From the NCBI RefSeq assembly GCF_020829495.1, contig NZ_JAIVFQ010000056.1, positions 1 to 51,215 on the forward strand: a stretch of 51,215 nt of DNA, written 5' to 3'. The DNA comes from Nostoc favosum CHAB5714. Its GTDB lineage: Bacteria > Cyanobacteriota > Cyanobacteriia > Cyanobacteriales > Nostocaceae. This document shows positions 1-8,684 of the stretch, one piece after another; the stretch's first letter is position 1, and each line of letters opens with the position of its first letter. Below the pieces are notes generated by a model. It saw only the letters and a program-made list of their open reading frames with translations, did no database searches and was not told where the DNA came from. The position numbers and the translations under genes were made by a program.

Positions 1-2
1 CT

Positions 3-116
3 ATCGTAATAAAAAATAGAGCCGTGGGGCATCCGGTTCTTAAAGCTCATCGAGTATCCGAAGCAATAGCTGGATTTGGTGAGAAGCCTACACTGTACTG
101 TACTCAGTCAGTGTAG
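3..116 (+). CDS. tnpB: C-terminal end of a TnpB-like transposon nuclease (partial)
   Basis: The frame starting at base 3 is open from the window edge to a TAG at 114-116. It ends with residues such as AVGHPVLKAHRVSEAIAGF followed by EKPTLY, which resembles the C-terminal tails I remember for cyanobacterial TnpB (IS200/IS605 OrfB) proteins; this is from memory and unaligned. Only about 37 residues are present, so no catalytic motif can be checked. The stop lies inside the terminal hairpin of the element, as expected for TnpB genes, whose 3' end overlaps the transposon right end. It could also be a decayed remnant. Confidence 0.5.
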   Translation: MVIKNRAVGHPVLKAHRVSEAIAGFGEKPTLYCTQSV

Positions 117-127
117 GAGTATGTCAC
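88..127 (+). mobile_element. Right-end hairpin of an IS200/IS605-type element
   Basis: CCTACACTG (88-96) is the exact reverse complement of CAGTGTAGG (108-116), giving a 9-bp stem with an 11-nt loop. It is followed by GAGTATGTCAC, similar to sequence I associate with the right ends of cyanobacterial TnpB elements. In this family the hairpin is bound by the TnpA transposase, and the 3' end of the transcript doubles as the TnpB guide RNA, whose guide is the flanking DNA just beyond. The ABC exporter leader would then be the flank. The exact boundary is an estimate. Confidence 0.5.
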
Positions 128-168
128 GAAGATCCGCCCAAGCTGGGGTATCTCGCGCAAAAGGAAAG

Positions 169-2000
169 ATGAAGATTAAAAAAAAAGAAATATCCTACGC
201 CAATCACTGACGGTTTTCCGCTACAGTGGACGGGCTGTAAGCCTAGTATGGACTACTAGCCGATCGCTTACTATTCTTCTGGCGAGTTTAACAATAGTTG
301 CTGGTCTTTTACCGGCGGCGATATCATACATCAGTAAGTTGATTGTTGATGCAGTGGTATTTGCCTCTCAAGTTAACTCACAGAGCAATGGTTTTGTCAA
401 TATTTATCCTTCCCTATCTTATGTAGGATTAGAAGCGATCGCTGTAATTTTACTAGCAGGCAGTCAGCGAGGAATCATCATTTGTCAGTCGTTATTGCGG
501 GCGCTAATGGGTCAGCGAGTGAATGTACTCATCTTGGAAAAGGCGCTGACACTGGATCTTAGGCAGTTTGAAGACTCAGAATTTTATGACAAATTGACCA
601 ATGCCCGACGAGAAGCATCAGTTCGTCCCCTTTCCTTAGTAAACCGCACCTTTGGGTTAGTGCAAAATGCTCTTTCCTTGTTCACCTACGGTATTTTGCT
701 AGTAAATTTCTCAGGTTGGGCGGTGGTGGTGCTGATTTTGGCAGCTATGCCTGTATTTATTGCCGAAACAAAGTTTGCTGGAGAAGGCTTTCGCTTGTTT
801 AGTTGGCGTGCTGCAGAAACTCGTCAACAGCACTACTTAGAAAATCTGCTAGCAAGAGAAGATTTTGTCACAGAAGTCAAACTCTACCAGTTGGGAGAGA
901 TGTTGCTAGGGCGTTACCGCAACCTGTTTGATCAACTCTATGGCGAAGACCGCGATTTGACTCTGCGGCGAGGATTTTGGGGGTATCTCCTGGGTTTAGT
1001 CAGTACTGGTGCTTTTTACCTAGCTTATGCTTGGATTGTGCTGGAAACAGTGCTAGGTAAGATTTCCTTGGGAGATATGACGATGTATCTCACTGTGTTT
1101 CGCCAAGGACAGTCTACTTTCTCTAATGCCCTCACTTCTATTGGAGGGATGTATGAGGACAACCTATATCTATCAAATCTCTATGATTTTCTGGAAGAAG
1201 AAGTACCAAAGTCTTGGGGTAAGGCAACGATTGGTTTAAATCCCCAAGATGGTATCCGGTTTGAGAACGTATCATTTACTTATCCAGGAAGTTCCAAGCC
1301 AGCGTTGACAAACATTTCGCTACACTTGAAACCGAGAGAGAAACTGGCAATTGTCGGTGAAAACGGTTCTGGTAAGACTACCTTAATCAAACTACTTACC
1401 CGACTCTACACCCCTGACTCTGGGCGAATTTTCTTAGATGGCTTGGACTTGCAAGAATGGGATGTGGATGTGTTGCGGCGTCGGATTGGTGTGATTTTTC
1501 AGAACTTTGTCCGCTACCAGTTCACTGTGGGTGAGAATATTGGCGTGGGTGATGTAGAACATCTTGAAAACAAAACCCGTTGGCAAACTGCTGCCCAAAA
1601 AGGCATGGCCCAATCATTTATTGACCAATTACCCCAAAGCTTCCAAACTCAGCTTGGTCGTTGGTTTAAGGGAGGACAGGAACTTTCTGGGGGACAGTGG
1701 CAGAAAATTGCTCTCTCTCGTGCTTTTATGCGATCGCAAGCAGATATCTTGGTGTTAGATGAACCAACATCAGCAATAGATGCCCAAGCTGAGTTTGAGA
1801 TTTTCAATCATTTTCGCACTGTTACTAAAAATCAGATGGTACTTTTGATTTCCCATCGCTTCTCAACGGTACGGATGGCTGACAAAATCGTAGTTATAGA
1901 AAATGGGGAAGTTATAGAACAGGGAACTCACGAAGAATTGTTACAGCTAGGAGGACGTTATGCCAAGTTGTTTCTCTTACAAGCAGCCGGTTATCAATAG
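169..2000 (+). CDS. ABC exporter, fused transmembrane and ATPase domains (start region out of frame)
   Basis: This is a half-size ABC exporter of about 605 residues: an N-terminal six-helix membrane domain, then an ATPase domain. Counting from the TTG at 339, the Walker A GENGSGKTT is near residue 340, the signature LSGGQ near 448, Walker B ILVLDEP near 470 and the switch ISHR near 504. The substrate is unknown. The frame is open back to 180 and reads as a convincing start of the membrane domain (VFRYSGRAVSLVW, then TILLASLTIVAGLLPAAISY), but it holds no ATG or GTG and is closed by a TAA at 177. ATG 169, preceded by AAGGAAAG, joins this frame only if the A9 run at 178-186 is read as ten A. 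The first start that is in frame as written is TTG 339, inside the first membrane helix, so it is unlikely to be real. Confidence 0.8.
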
Positions 2001-2033
2001 GAAAGGAAGCTAACAGATTTTGTGAATTGAGAT

Positions 2034-2067
2034 AGCGATGCCTACGGCGGGCTGCGCCTACGCTCAC
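2034..2067 (+). repeat. Dispersed GC-rich repeat, non-coding copy
   Basis: AGCGATGCCTACGGCGGG followed by CTGCGCCTACGCTCAC. The same unit occurs with few changes at 18132-18165 (reverse strand), 30139-30171 and 48694-48727, where it lies in frame inside genes. Here it sits between the ABC exporter and the Uma2 gene. Confidence 0.85.
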
Positions 2068-2185
2068 TTTGTACAAAGCACATAGCACCTCTATCAAACC
2101 ATGTTTACCGAACAGGTTAACATGGGTAAAATCTCTTTAGTGCCTAGACGCTCCGTATCGTTAAACATTGTTACTCGATAGAACT

Positions 2186-2803
2186 ATGCAAATAACACAA
2201 CAGCGATACTATACCCCAGAGGAATATTTAGAGCTAGAAGAAGCTGCTGACTATAGAAGTGAATACATTAACGGACAGATAATTCCTATGGCGGGTGGAA
2301 CAGCAAATCACAATAGAATCTCCCTGAATCTAAGTGCTGCCTTAAATTTTGCGTTTCGACAGCAAGATTACGAAGTTTTCATGGGTGATGTTCGTCTATG
2401 GATAACCCAAAAGCGTACCTACATTTATCCAGATGTGATGATTCTGGCGGGTGAACCAGAGTTTTTTAACAACAGAAAGGATATAATTCTGAACCCACAG
2501 ATCATTGTTGAGGTTTTATCAAAATCGACCAAAGGGTATGACCGCGAAGATAAATTTCAGGCTTACCGAACAATTTCTACTTTCCAAGAATATCTATTAA
2601 TTGATCAAACTCAGATTCATGTAGAGCAATTTTCCAAAACCGGGAAAAAGCAATGGACGCTTCGTGAATATGATGAAGAAGATGAAGCGATCGCACTTGT
2701 AACCGTACCATTTGAGATTTCTTTACAAGATTTATACAACAAAGTTAAGTTTGAGCCTGTTGAGTCGGAAGCGGAAAGTGCTGATGTTGAGGGATTAGGG
2801 TAA
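2186..2803 (+). CDS. Uma2-family (DUF820) PD-(D/E)xK nuclease-like protein
   Basis: A 205-residue protein of the Uma2 family, which is greatly expanded in cyanobacteria and has a restriction-endonuclease-like fold. The N-terminal Y(T)PEEYLELEE, the YPDV motif (near residue 85), IIVEVLSKST (near 108) and the following K and Y residues match the family's core acidic and lysine pattern. Biological role and DNA target are unknown for the family. I chose ATG 2186 over the upstream TTG 2168 because family members begin shortly before the YTPEEY segment. The gene appears monocistronic; a ParA gene starts 116 bases downstream on the same strand. Confidence 0.85.
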   Translation: MQITQQRYYTPEEYLELEEAADYRSEYINGQIIPMAGGTANHNRISLNLSAALNFAFRQQDYEVFMGDVRLWITQKRTYIYPDVMILAGEPEFFNNRKDIILNPQIIVEVLSKSTKGYDREDKFQAYRTISTFQEYLLIDQTQIHVEQFSKTGKKQWTLREYDEEDEAIALVTVPFEISLQDLYNKVKFEPVESEAESADVEGLG

Positions 2804-2857
2804 GGTGCGTTAAAAAACCTGCTGTTCTGTAAGCTTTTTAGAAGCTATATTTAAGTC

Positions 2858-2884
2858 ATATAGGTTCTAAAATGATACCTATAT
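2858..2884. promoter_or_regulatory. Inverted repeat ahead of the ParA-HEPN pair
   Basis: ATATAGGT (2858-2865) and ACCTATAT (2877-2884) are exact reverse complements separated by 11 bases, 36 bases before the ParA start codon. The spacing between half-site centres is close to two helical turns, which would suit a dimeric repressor. That it is an operator is an inference. Confidence 0.4.
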
Positions 2885-2919
2885 TCAAAAGATTTTAGAA
2901 GTATCAAAAGCAAAATAAG

Positions 2920-3981
2920 ATGGTTCATAAGATTGCCTTGTTCAATCACAAAGGTGGTGTCAGTAAAACCACAACGACTTTTAACTTAGGTTGGATGCTT
3001 GCTTCAAAGGGTAAGAGAGTTATCCTTGTAGATACTGATCCTCAATGTAATCTAACAGGAATAGCTCTAAAAGAAGAAACTGAAGATGACGAAGCAAGGA
3101 TAGAAAGCATCTACAACACACATTCAAATATCAAAACTGGCTTGGCTCGTGCTTTTGAGTCACAGCCACGGGCTATTGAAGCTGTAGATTGTATTCCGAT
3201 AGAAGGACAAGAAGGTTTATTTTTATTACCTGGTCATGTTGGCTTTGCTGAATACGAAGTAACATTAGGCATCGCGCAGGAACTTAGTGGCTCAATTCAG
3301 ACACTCAAAAACTTGCCAGGTGCTATTTCTGATCTCTTGGAAAAAACTGCTAATAAATTTAATGCTGACTATATTCTGATTGATATGAGTCCAAGTTTAG
3401 GAGCAATAAATCAGAATTTACTAATGACAAGTGACTTTTTCTTAGTGCCTACAACTGCTGATTTTTTCTCTGTAATGGCAATTGATTCTCTGTCTAGAAT
3501 TTTATCAAAGTGGTGTGCTTGGGCAAGGATGGCAAGCGTAAACCCTATATTAAAAGAAGCTACTTATCCATTTCCAGAATTTAACTTGAAATTTTTAGGA
3601 ACTATAGTTCAAAACTATAGAATTATTAGGGGTAAAGAAACAGCAGCATTTCAAACATGGATAGAAAAAATTGAGGACACAGTAATTCATAAACTAGTAC
3701 CAATTCTAGATAAAAATAATCTATTATTACCTAAGCCAGTCTATACTCAGCAGGGTATGAATGGTAGTTGTACTCTGACAAAGATTTCTAATTTTAACAG
3801 TTTAATTGCTTTATCGCAAAAACATAGTACACCAGTTTATGCACTTACAACAGAACAATTAGGACAGACAGGTATAGTACGCGAAAATAATCAAAGAAAG
3901 CAAGAGGAATTTAAAACAACTTTTTCTGACTTAGCAGATAAAATTATTGCACTATCATCCAGTTATGCAATCAGCGCTTGA
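2920..3981 (+). CDS. ParA/MinD-type P-loop ATPase
   Basis: 353 residues with the deviant Walker A of the ParA family (KGGVSKTT, residues 11-18), the partner motif VILVDTDPQ and the Walker B-like YILIDMSPSL near residue 150. The usual Gly before the catalytic Lys is Ser. Such ATPases partition DNA or organise cargo, but related forms occur in accessory and defence loci without a ParB. No ParB-like gene or centromere-like iterons are seen here. Instead the last 17 bases overlap the start of a HEPN-domain gene, so the two are probably translated from one transcript. Codon use is AT-rich compared with the housekeeping genes in the window. The region between about residues 170 and 290 is longer than in compact chromosomal ParA proteins, so a specialised subfamily is likely. 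Confidence 0.8.
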   Translation: MVHKIALFNHKGGVSKTTTTFNLGWMLASKGKRVILVDTDPQCNLTGIALKEETEDDEARIESIYNTHSNIKTGLARAFESQPRAIEAVDCIPIEGQEGLFLLPGHVGFAEYEVTLGIAQELSGSIQTLKNLPGAISDLLEKTANKFNADYILIDMSPSLGAINQNLLMTSDFFLVPTTADFFSVMAIDSLSRILSKWCAWARMASVNPILKEATYPFPEFNLKFLGTIVQNYRIIRGKETAAFQTWIEKIEDTVIHKLVPILDKNNLLLPKPVYTQQGMNGSCTLTKISNFNSLIALSQKHSTPVYALTTEQLGQTGIVRENNQRKQEEFKTTFSDLADKIIALSSSYAISA

Positions 3982-4636
3982 CCAATTTCGCATTAGTATT
4001 CAGCGTGTTCGGGATCTGATTGCTCTTCATACTTCCGTTAAGGCTCAAGCTACTGCTGCTCTGGATCTTTCAGACATTTTACGAGCTGCACTAGTTCTAA
4101 CTGTTAGTGCGTTGGATTATTATATCCATGAGATTGTCACGTTGGGTATGCTGGAAATTCATCGAGGACAACGTGCTGAACCAGTGTCTTCAGCTAATAC
4201 CACTCAATCAGCCTTTTCTCGTTTTCAAGTTTCCTTAGGAAGCGCTCGTGAGGATAGAAGGATAGCCATAGATATCGCCTCTTGGATAGAGAGTGATATA
4301 CAGCAGGTTTATGGAGCTAGCTTTTTACAGCAGTTTCATACTATTTCTGGTTTAATTCCAGCTATATCAAATAGTATTTTGAATAGATTAAATAATACTT
4401 CATGGTTAGAAAACGAAATTAGAGAAAGTCTAAGTTATAAAAGCTTTCAGCAGCCCGATAAAATAGCTGAAGCAATTAGGCAAATTTCGGATAAACAATT
4501 GTGGAATGAGGTTGCTAGTAAAATGAGTAAACCTCCTAAAGATATTCAGCAACAACTTAAAGAAATTGTGGGGCGCAGAAATAAAATTGCTCATCAAGCA
4601 GATATAGATCCTACCCTCAACGTAGGTAATCGCTAG
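3965..4636 (+). CDS. HEPN-domain putative RNase (RiboL-PSP/MAE_28990-like), cut by a TAG
   Basis: A 223-residue, largely helical protein. Near residue 203 it has RRNKIAHQ, the R-x4-H signature that forms the RNase active site of HEPN toxins and Abi-type effectors. The N-terminal stretch (RVRDLIALHT, then LTVSALDYYIHEIVTLG) resembles the RiboL-PSP or MAE_28990-like HEPN groups. I chose ATG 3965 over TTG 3947; it overlaps the ParA stop. The frame stops at TAG 4634-4636 but then continues for 25 clean codons (YIDESMVGDTVDFIEQLVES) to a second TAG at 4712-4714. As I recall, this tail is normal for the family and follows a GNRW motif, so the TAG probably replaces a Trp codon. The predicted active site lies before the stop, so function may survive. 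Confidence 0.7.
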   Translation: MQSALDQFRISIQRVRDLIALHTSVKAQATAALDLSDILRAALVLTVSALDYYIHEIVTLGMLEIHRGQRAEPVSSANTTQSAFSRFQVSLGSAREDRRIAIDIASWIESDIQQVYGASFLQQFHTISGLIPAISNSILNRLNNTSWLENEIRESLSYKSFQQPDKIAEAIRQISDKQLWNEVASKMSKPPKDIQQQLKEIVGRRNKIAHQADIDPTLNVGNR

Positions 4637-4825
4637 TATATTGACGAATCAATGGTTGGTGATACAGTAGATTTTATTGAGCAGCTTGTAGAGAGTATTC
4701 ATCAAATTTTGTAGCTTTGGGTGGATCAAGGGTAGATATTGTTGACTAATTGAGCAAGATAGGCAGACAATCGTTGTGGAAAGATAAAGACTGCGATTAC
4801 CTCCTTTGATATTTTCCTAATTAAG

Positions 4826-5347
4826 TTAACCAAACTCTCTAACTATCGTTGCTATCGGCAGAAATAGTGAGAGTTCATTGTCTTGAAAAGGAATAAACTC
4901 ATACTTGAGATAAAATTCCTTTGCTTGCAAATCGATAGCATCAACTCTCACGGCATACATACCAATTTCTTGAGAAGTACGAACAGCACGATAGAGAGCA
5001 TCAGCTAACAATTCACCTCCTAAACCTTGTCCTTTAACCGAGTTATTTACAGCTAATCTCCCAATCAGCATTGCTGGAATCGGATAGGCTGGCATTCCAC
5101 TCTGATAAGATTCTGGTAAGGATTCATACTCAATAACGCTGGCACTGACAGTATAATAGCCATCAATCTTCAAGCTTTCTGATGCTGGAATTGCTACAAA
5201 TGTTTTAGCAATTCCTTTATTATGATTTTGCCGTGCATATTTCTTAAGATAATCATTCAAAATTGCATAACCGCAATCAAAAGAATCTCTTTGATGCTTT
5301 TTATCAATTGGTACAAAATTCCATCTTGCCTCGCTATCACTTGTCAT
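4826..5347 (-). CDS. GNAT acetyltransferase toxin (TacT-like)
   Basis: 173 residues with the layout of type II GNAT toxins that acetylate aminoacyl-tRNA: an N-terminal FDCGYAILNDYLKKYARQ segment, the acetyl-CoA loop VKGQGLGGELL near residue 104, and a C-terminal FYLKYEFIPF with the conserved Tyr. Its start (ATG at 5347) overlaps the end of the DUF1778 antitoxin gene by 11 bases, the standard antitoxin-first order. It converges with the HEPN gene, leaving about 110 bases between the two stops. The family assignment is firm; the tRNA target cannot be told from sequence. Confidence 0.9.
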   Translation of the reverse strand: MTSDSEARWNFVPIDKKHQRDSFDCGYAILNDYLKKYARQNHNKGIAKTFVAIPASESLKIDGYYTVSASVIEYESLPESYQSGMPAYPIPAMLIGRLAVNNSVKGQGLGGELLADALYRAVRTSQEIGMYAVRVDAIDLQAKEFYLKYEFIPFQDNELSLFLPIATIVREFG

Positions 5348-5621
5348 ACTTCTGTCTATATTTGTGAATAGCAGATTTGAGTTTTCCCTTCAGTTCTGGC
5401 GGATTTTCCATTACTGACATAAACAAATCTCTATCAAGATTAGACAGCACCAGTTTTTCGTTTGCATCTATATCTTGCTTGGCGACTGGCAAAACATGAA
5501 AAAGTGTATAAGCACTCAAAGAAATTCCTTTGAGACTCGCAGCCCGTTCTAATAGTTCTTTTTGCTCTTGGGTAACTCGTAAATCGATGCGGCAATCTTT
5601 TGCAGATGATGTTTCTGACAT
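5337..5621 (-). CDS. DUF1778 ribbon-helix-helix antitoxin (TacA-like)
   Basis: 94 residues. The N-terminal RIDLRVTQEQKELLERAA followed by LKGISLSAY is the ribbon-helix-helix DNA-binding pattern of DUF1778 antitoxins; the rest (from about residue 50) would wrap the toxin. In this family the antitoxin represses its own promoter with the toxin as co-repressor, so the 5622-5700 region probably holds the operator. Translation of the toxin is coupled through the 11-base overlap. Confidence 0.88.
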   Translation of the reverse strand: MSETSSAKDCRIDLRVTQEQKELLERAASLKGISLSAYTLFHVLPVAKQDIDANEKLVLSNLDRDLFMSVMENPPELKGKLKSAIHKYRQKYDK

Positions 5622-5741
5622 GGCTAATTCCCACTTTTCGCTGAGTCTCTATTTACAGCATAGCTAATATTAGTGGACAATGTACACACAATATTTGGAA
5701 ATAGGATCATTTTTTCATCACTCCAGGTGAATTAAAACACT

Positions 5742-5786
5742 AGCGTGGAGATAGCGTAGACGCAAAGCGGCTTGTCGTTAGACATC
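5742..5786. repeat. Dispersed repeat fragment
   Basis: GTGGAGATAGCGTAGACGCA, then AAGCGGCTTGTCGTTAGACATCGCC, a GC-rich piece related in style to the other dispersed repeats in the window. It lies between the antitoxin promoter region and the U32 peptidase gene. Confidence 0.4.
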
Positions 5787-5850
5787 GCCCCACCATTCCC
5801 AATAACTTAGATAAAATCACTATGGTGCTAGTTAACCCTCCCTAAATTTG

Positions 5851-8553
5851 ATGAAAAGCGATCGCCCTTTTTCCCAACCCTCTCTTCAACGTCCTGAACT
5901 ACTCGCGCCAGCAGGTAATTGGGACTGTGCTAAAGCTGCTGTGGAAAATGGGGCAGATGCGATTTACTTCGGTTTGGATCGCTTCAATGCCAGAATGCGG
6001 GCACAAAACTTTACTGAGGCAGACTTACCGCAATTGATGACATTCTTGCATCGTCGCGGCGTAAAGGGTTATGTCACTGTCAACACACTAATATTTCCCA
6101 AAGAACTAGCAGAAGCACAGCAATATCTCCGCACAATTATTGCAGCAGGTGTGGATGCGGTGATTGTCCAGGATGTGGGTATATGCCGTCTCATCCGTCA
6201 CCTCTCGCCCGATTTTCCCATCCATGCTTCAACCCAAATGACGATCACTAGTGCGGCTGGGGTGGAATTTGCCAAGTCCCTCGGCTGTCAATTGGTGGTG
6301 CTGGCGCGTGAATGTTCTCTTCAGGAAATCAATAAAATTCAGCAGCAGATTGCCCAACAGGAAACTTCACTGCCCTTGGAAGTCTTTGTTCACGGTGCTT
6401 TGTGCGTAGCGTATTCTGGTCAATGTTTGACTAGCGAGGCTTTAGGCGGACGTTCTGCCAACCGAGGTGAATGTGCTCAAGCTTGCCGGATGCCCTACGA
6501 GTTAATCGCTGATGGGGAAGTTGTGAATTTAAAAGAACGCAAATATTTACTCAGTCCTCAAGACTTAGCAGGGTTAGATGTTTTGCCAGATTTGGTCAAA
6601 TCTGGAGTAACTTGTCTCAAGATTGAAGGTCGTTTGAAAGCCCCAGAGTATGTTGCTAATGTCACCCGTGTTTATCGGCAAGCTTTGGATGGCGTGATGA
6701 CGCAATTGGAAAGACCTAACCCCCTAACCCCCTTCCCTACAAGGGAAGGGGGAATAAAAGCTCCCCTCTGGGCTTCGGAGAGGGGCTGGGGGAGAGGTCA
6801 ATCAGATCAAGAACACTACAACCTAGAAATGGCATTTTCTCGCGGACTCTACACGGGTTGGTTTGGCGGGATTAATAATCAGGAACTAGTTCACGCCCGC
6901 TTTGGTAAAAAACGTGGAGTTTATTTGGGTGAAGTCAGCCGTATTCACAACGAACAGGTAACAGTCAAACTGGAAGCGCCTGTAAAACCGGGAGATGGAA
7001 TTGTATTTGACTGCGGACATCCAGAGGCGAAGGAAGAAGGCGGCCGGGTTTATGCTGTGGTGTCCAAAGGTAAAGAAACCATGCTGACATTTGGGCGAAA
7101 TGACTTGAACCTGCGCCGAGTGCATATAGGCGATCGCATTTGGAAAACCAGTGATCCAGAACTCGATAAGCAACTGCGGCAGAGTTTTGCTGGCGAGAAT
7201 CCCCAATTTCAACGTCCCATTTATATAGAAATTTATGGAGAAGTTGGTCAGGCGTTGATTGCGATCGCTCGCGATCAACTCGGTAATATTGTACAAGTGG
7301 AGTCTGCAATTTCACTGGTTGAAGCGCATACCAAATCCCTAGATACAGACCGTTTACAAGAACAATTCGGTCGTCTCGGTAATACACCTTTCTGTTTGGG
7401 AACGCTAACCAACCACCTCAGTGGTACTTTTATGCTACCCGTCAGTGAATTGAACCGGATGCGGCGGGAAATTGTCGCGCAGTTAGAAGAATTGCGAAGT
7501 CAACCCAAACGCTGGCAATTACATTCTGATATCTCTTTGAAAGACTTACTCCCCTCCTCATCTCCCTCATCTCCCTCATCTCCCTCATCTCCCTCACTCA
7601 TCGTCTTAGTACGAAACCTCAAACAACTCCAAGCTGCCCTCAAAGCTGGTATTGAAACCCTCTACTGTGAATTTGAAGATCCCCGCGCCTACCGAGACGC
7701 GGTGCAAATGGTACGCCAACAACAGCAGAAAAACAAAGCAGACAATTCTTCACTCCCCACTCCCAACTCCTGTACAGACGCGATTAATCGCGTCTCTACT
7801 CAATACTCCTGTACAGACGCGATTAATCGCGTCTCTCCCCACTCCCCACTCCCCACAATTTGGGTTGCACCTCCCCGAATTACCAAACCAGGGGAAAACT
7901 GGATTTTGCAACAAGTACGTGCTTCAGAAGCTGATGGCTATCTGATACGGAATTATGACCAATTGCAATTCTTTGCTCAAGACCGTTGTATTGGAGATTT
8001 TTCGCTCAACGTTGCTAATCCCTTAACAGCAGACTACTTTCAGCAACACTTTGGTTTAGAACGGCTGACGGCATCCTATGACCTGAATATTACCCAACTA
8101 CAAGACCTGCTCACCAGTTGTCCACCCCAGTGGTTTGAGGTGACAATCCATCAACATATACCGATGTTTCACATGGAGCATTGTGTATTTTGTGCCTTTC
8201 TATCAACGGGTACAGACTACACTAACTGTGGACGACCTTGTGAAAAGCAGGAAGTGAAATTAAAAGACCGTGTAGGTAGCGAACACGTCCTCAAAGCCGA
8301 TGTAGGTTGCCGCAATACTGTATTTAACGGCACTGCTCAAACGGGAGCCGAGTACGTACAGCGTCTCATAGAACTGGGATTACGCCAGTTTCGCATCGAA
8401 TTTGTGAATGAAACACCAGAAGAAGTGAGTAAAACAATACATTGCTACAGTCAACTACTGCAAGACGAGATTACAGGTTCTCAACTCTGGCGCGAGTTGA
8501 AACTGCAAAATCAGCTAGGCGTGACTCGTGGCCCTATGGGAGTGTCAAAATAA
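5851..8553 (+). CDS. U32-family peptidase / RlhA-like RNA-modification protein with in-frame repeat insertions
   Basis: About 900 residues. The N-terminal half has the U32 signature (EVFVHGALCVAYSGQCLTS near residue 177, then GGRSANRGECAQACR), and Cys-rich segments near residues 790-810 suggest an iron-sulphur or metal site. The E. coli relative RlhA hydroxylates 23S rRNA and is about 650 residues long. Part of the excess length is foreign: residues about 289-316 are an intergenic CCCTAACCCCC-type repeat, 568-583 are a TCATCTCCC simple repeat reading as Ser-Ser-Pro, and 632-667 contain two copies of the AGACGCGATTAATCGCGTCT palindrome reading CTDAINRVS. All keep the frame, so the protein is probably made. 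ATG 5851 is preferred to the adjacent TTG 5848. Confidence 0.85.
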   Translation: MKSDRPFSQPSLQRPELLAPAGNWDCAKAAVENGADAIYFGLDRFNARMRAQNFTEADLPQLMTFLHRRGVKGYVTVNTLIFPKELAEAQQYLRTIIAAGVDAVIVQDVGICRLIRHLSPDFPIHASTQMTITSAAGVEFAKSLGCQLVVLARECSLQEINKIQQQIAQQETSLPLEVFVHGALCVAYSGQCLTSEALGGRSANRGECAQACRMPYELIADGEVVNLKERKYLLSPQDLAGLDVLPDLVKSGVTCLKIEGRLKAPEYVANVTRVYRQALDGVMTQLERPNPLTPFPTREGGIKAPLWASERGWGRGQSDQEHYNLEMAFSRGLYTGWFGGINNQELVHARFGKKRGVYLGEVSRIHNEQVTVKLEAPVKPGDGIVFDCGHPEAKEEGGRVYAVVSKGKETMLTFGRNDLNLRRVHIGDRIWKTSDPELDKQLRQSFAGENPQFQRPIYIEIYGEVGQALIAIARDQLGNIVQVESAISLVEAHTKSLDTDRLQEQFGRLGNTPFCLGTLTNHLSGTFMLPVSELNRMRREIVAQLEELRSQPKRWQLHSDISLKDLLPSSSPSSPSSPSSPSLIVLVRNLKQLQAALKAGIETLYCEFEDPRAYRDAVQMVRQQQQKNKADNSSLPTPNSCTDAINRVSTQYSCTDAINRVSPHSPLPTIWVAPPRITKPGENWILQQVRASEADGYLIRNYDQLQFFAQDRCIGDFSLNVANPLTADYFQQHFGLERLTASYDLNITQLQDLLTSCPPQWFEVTIHQHIPMFHMEHCVFCAFLSTGTDYTNCGRPCEKQEVKLKDRVGSEHVLKADVGCRNTVFNGTAQTGAEYVQRLIELGLRQFRIEFVNETPEEVSKTIHCYSQLLQDEITGSQLWRELKLQNQLGVTRGPMGVSK
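7776..7834. repeat. Two copies of a 20-bp perfect palindrome inside the U32 gene
   Basis: AGACGCGATTAATCGCGTCT occurs at 7776-7795 and 7815-7834, and again outside genes at 17972-17991; a decayed copy is near 42370-42390. Each copy is its own reverse complement. In the U32 gene the copies are in frame and give CTDAINRVS twice. Confidence 0.9.
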
Positions 8554-8555
8554 TT

Positions 8556-8684
8556 CGTAATTTATAATTCGTAATACTTCGGCTACGCTCAGTACAAGTT
8601 CGTAATTATTACCCTACGGCTAAAGTCGGGGGCTAGAAATAAGGAATAAATTTATTTGTCTCCATAACTAAAGTCAGGGGCTTG
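8556..8684. other. Intergenic repeat patch
   Basis: Behind the U32 gene lie TAATTCGTAAT-type heptamer repeats and a duplicated phrase (CTAAAGTC, GGGGCTAG or GGGGCTTG). I see no gene. A MITE is inserted at its right-hand side. Confidence 0.6.
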
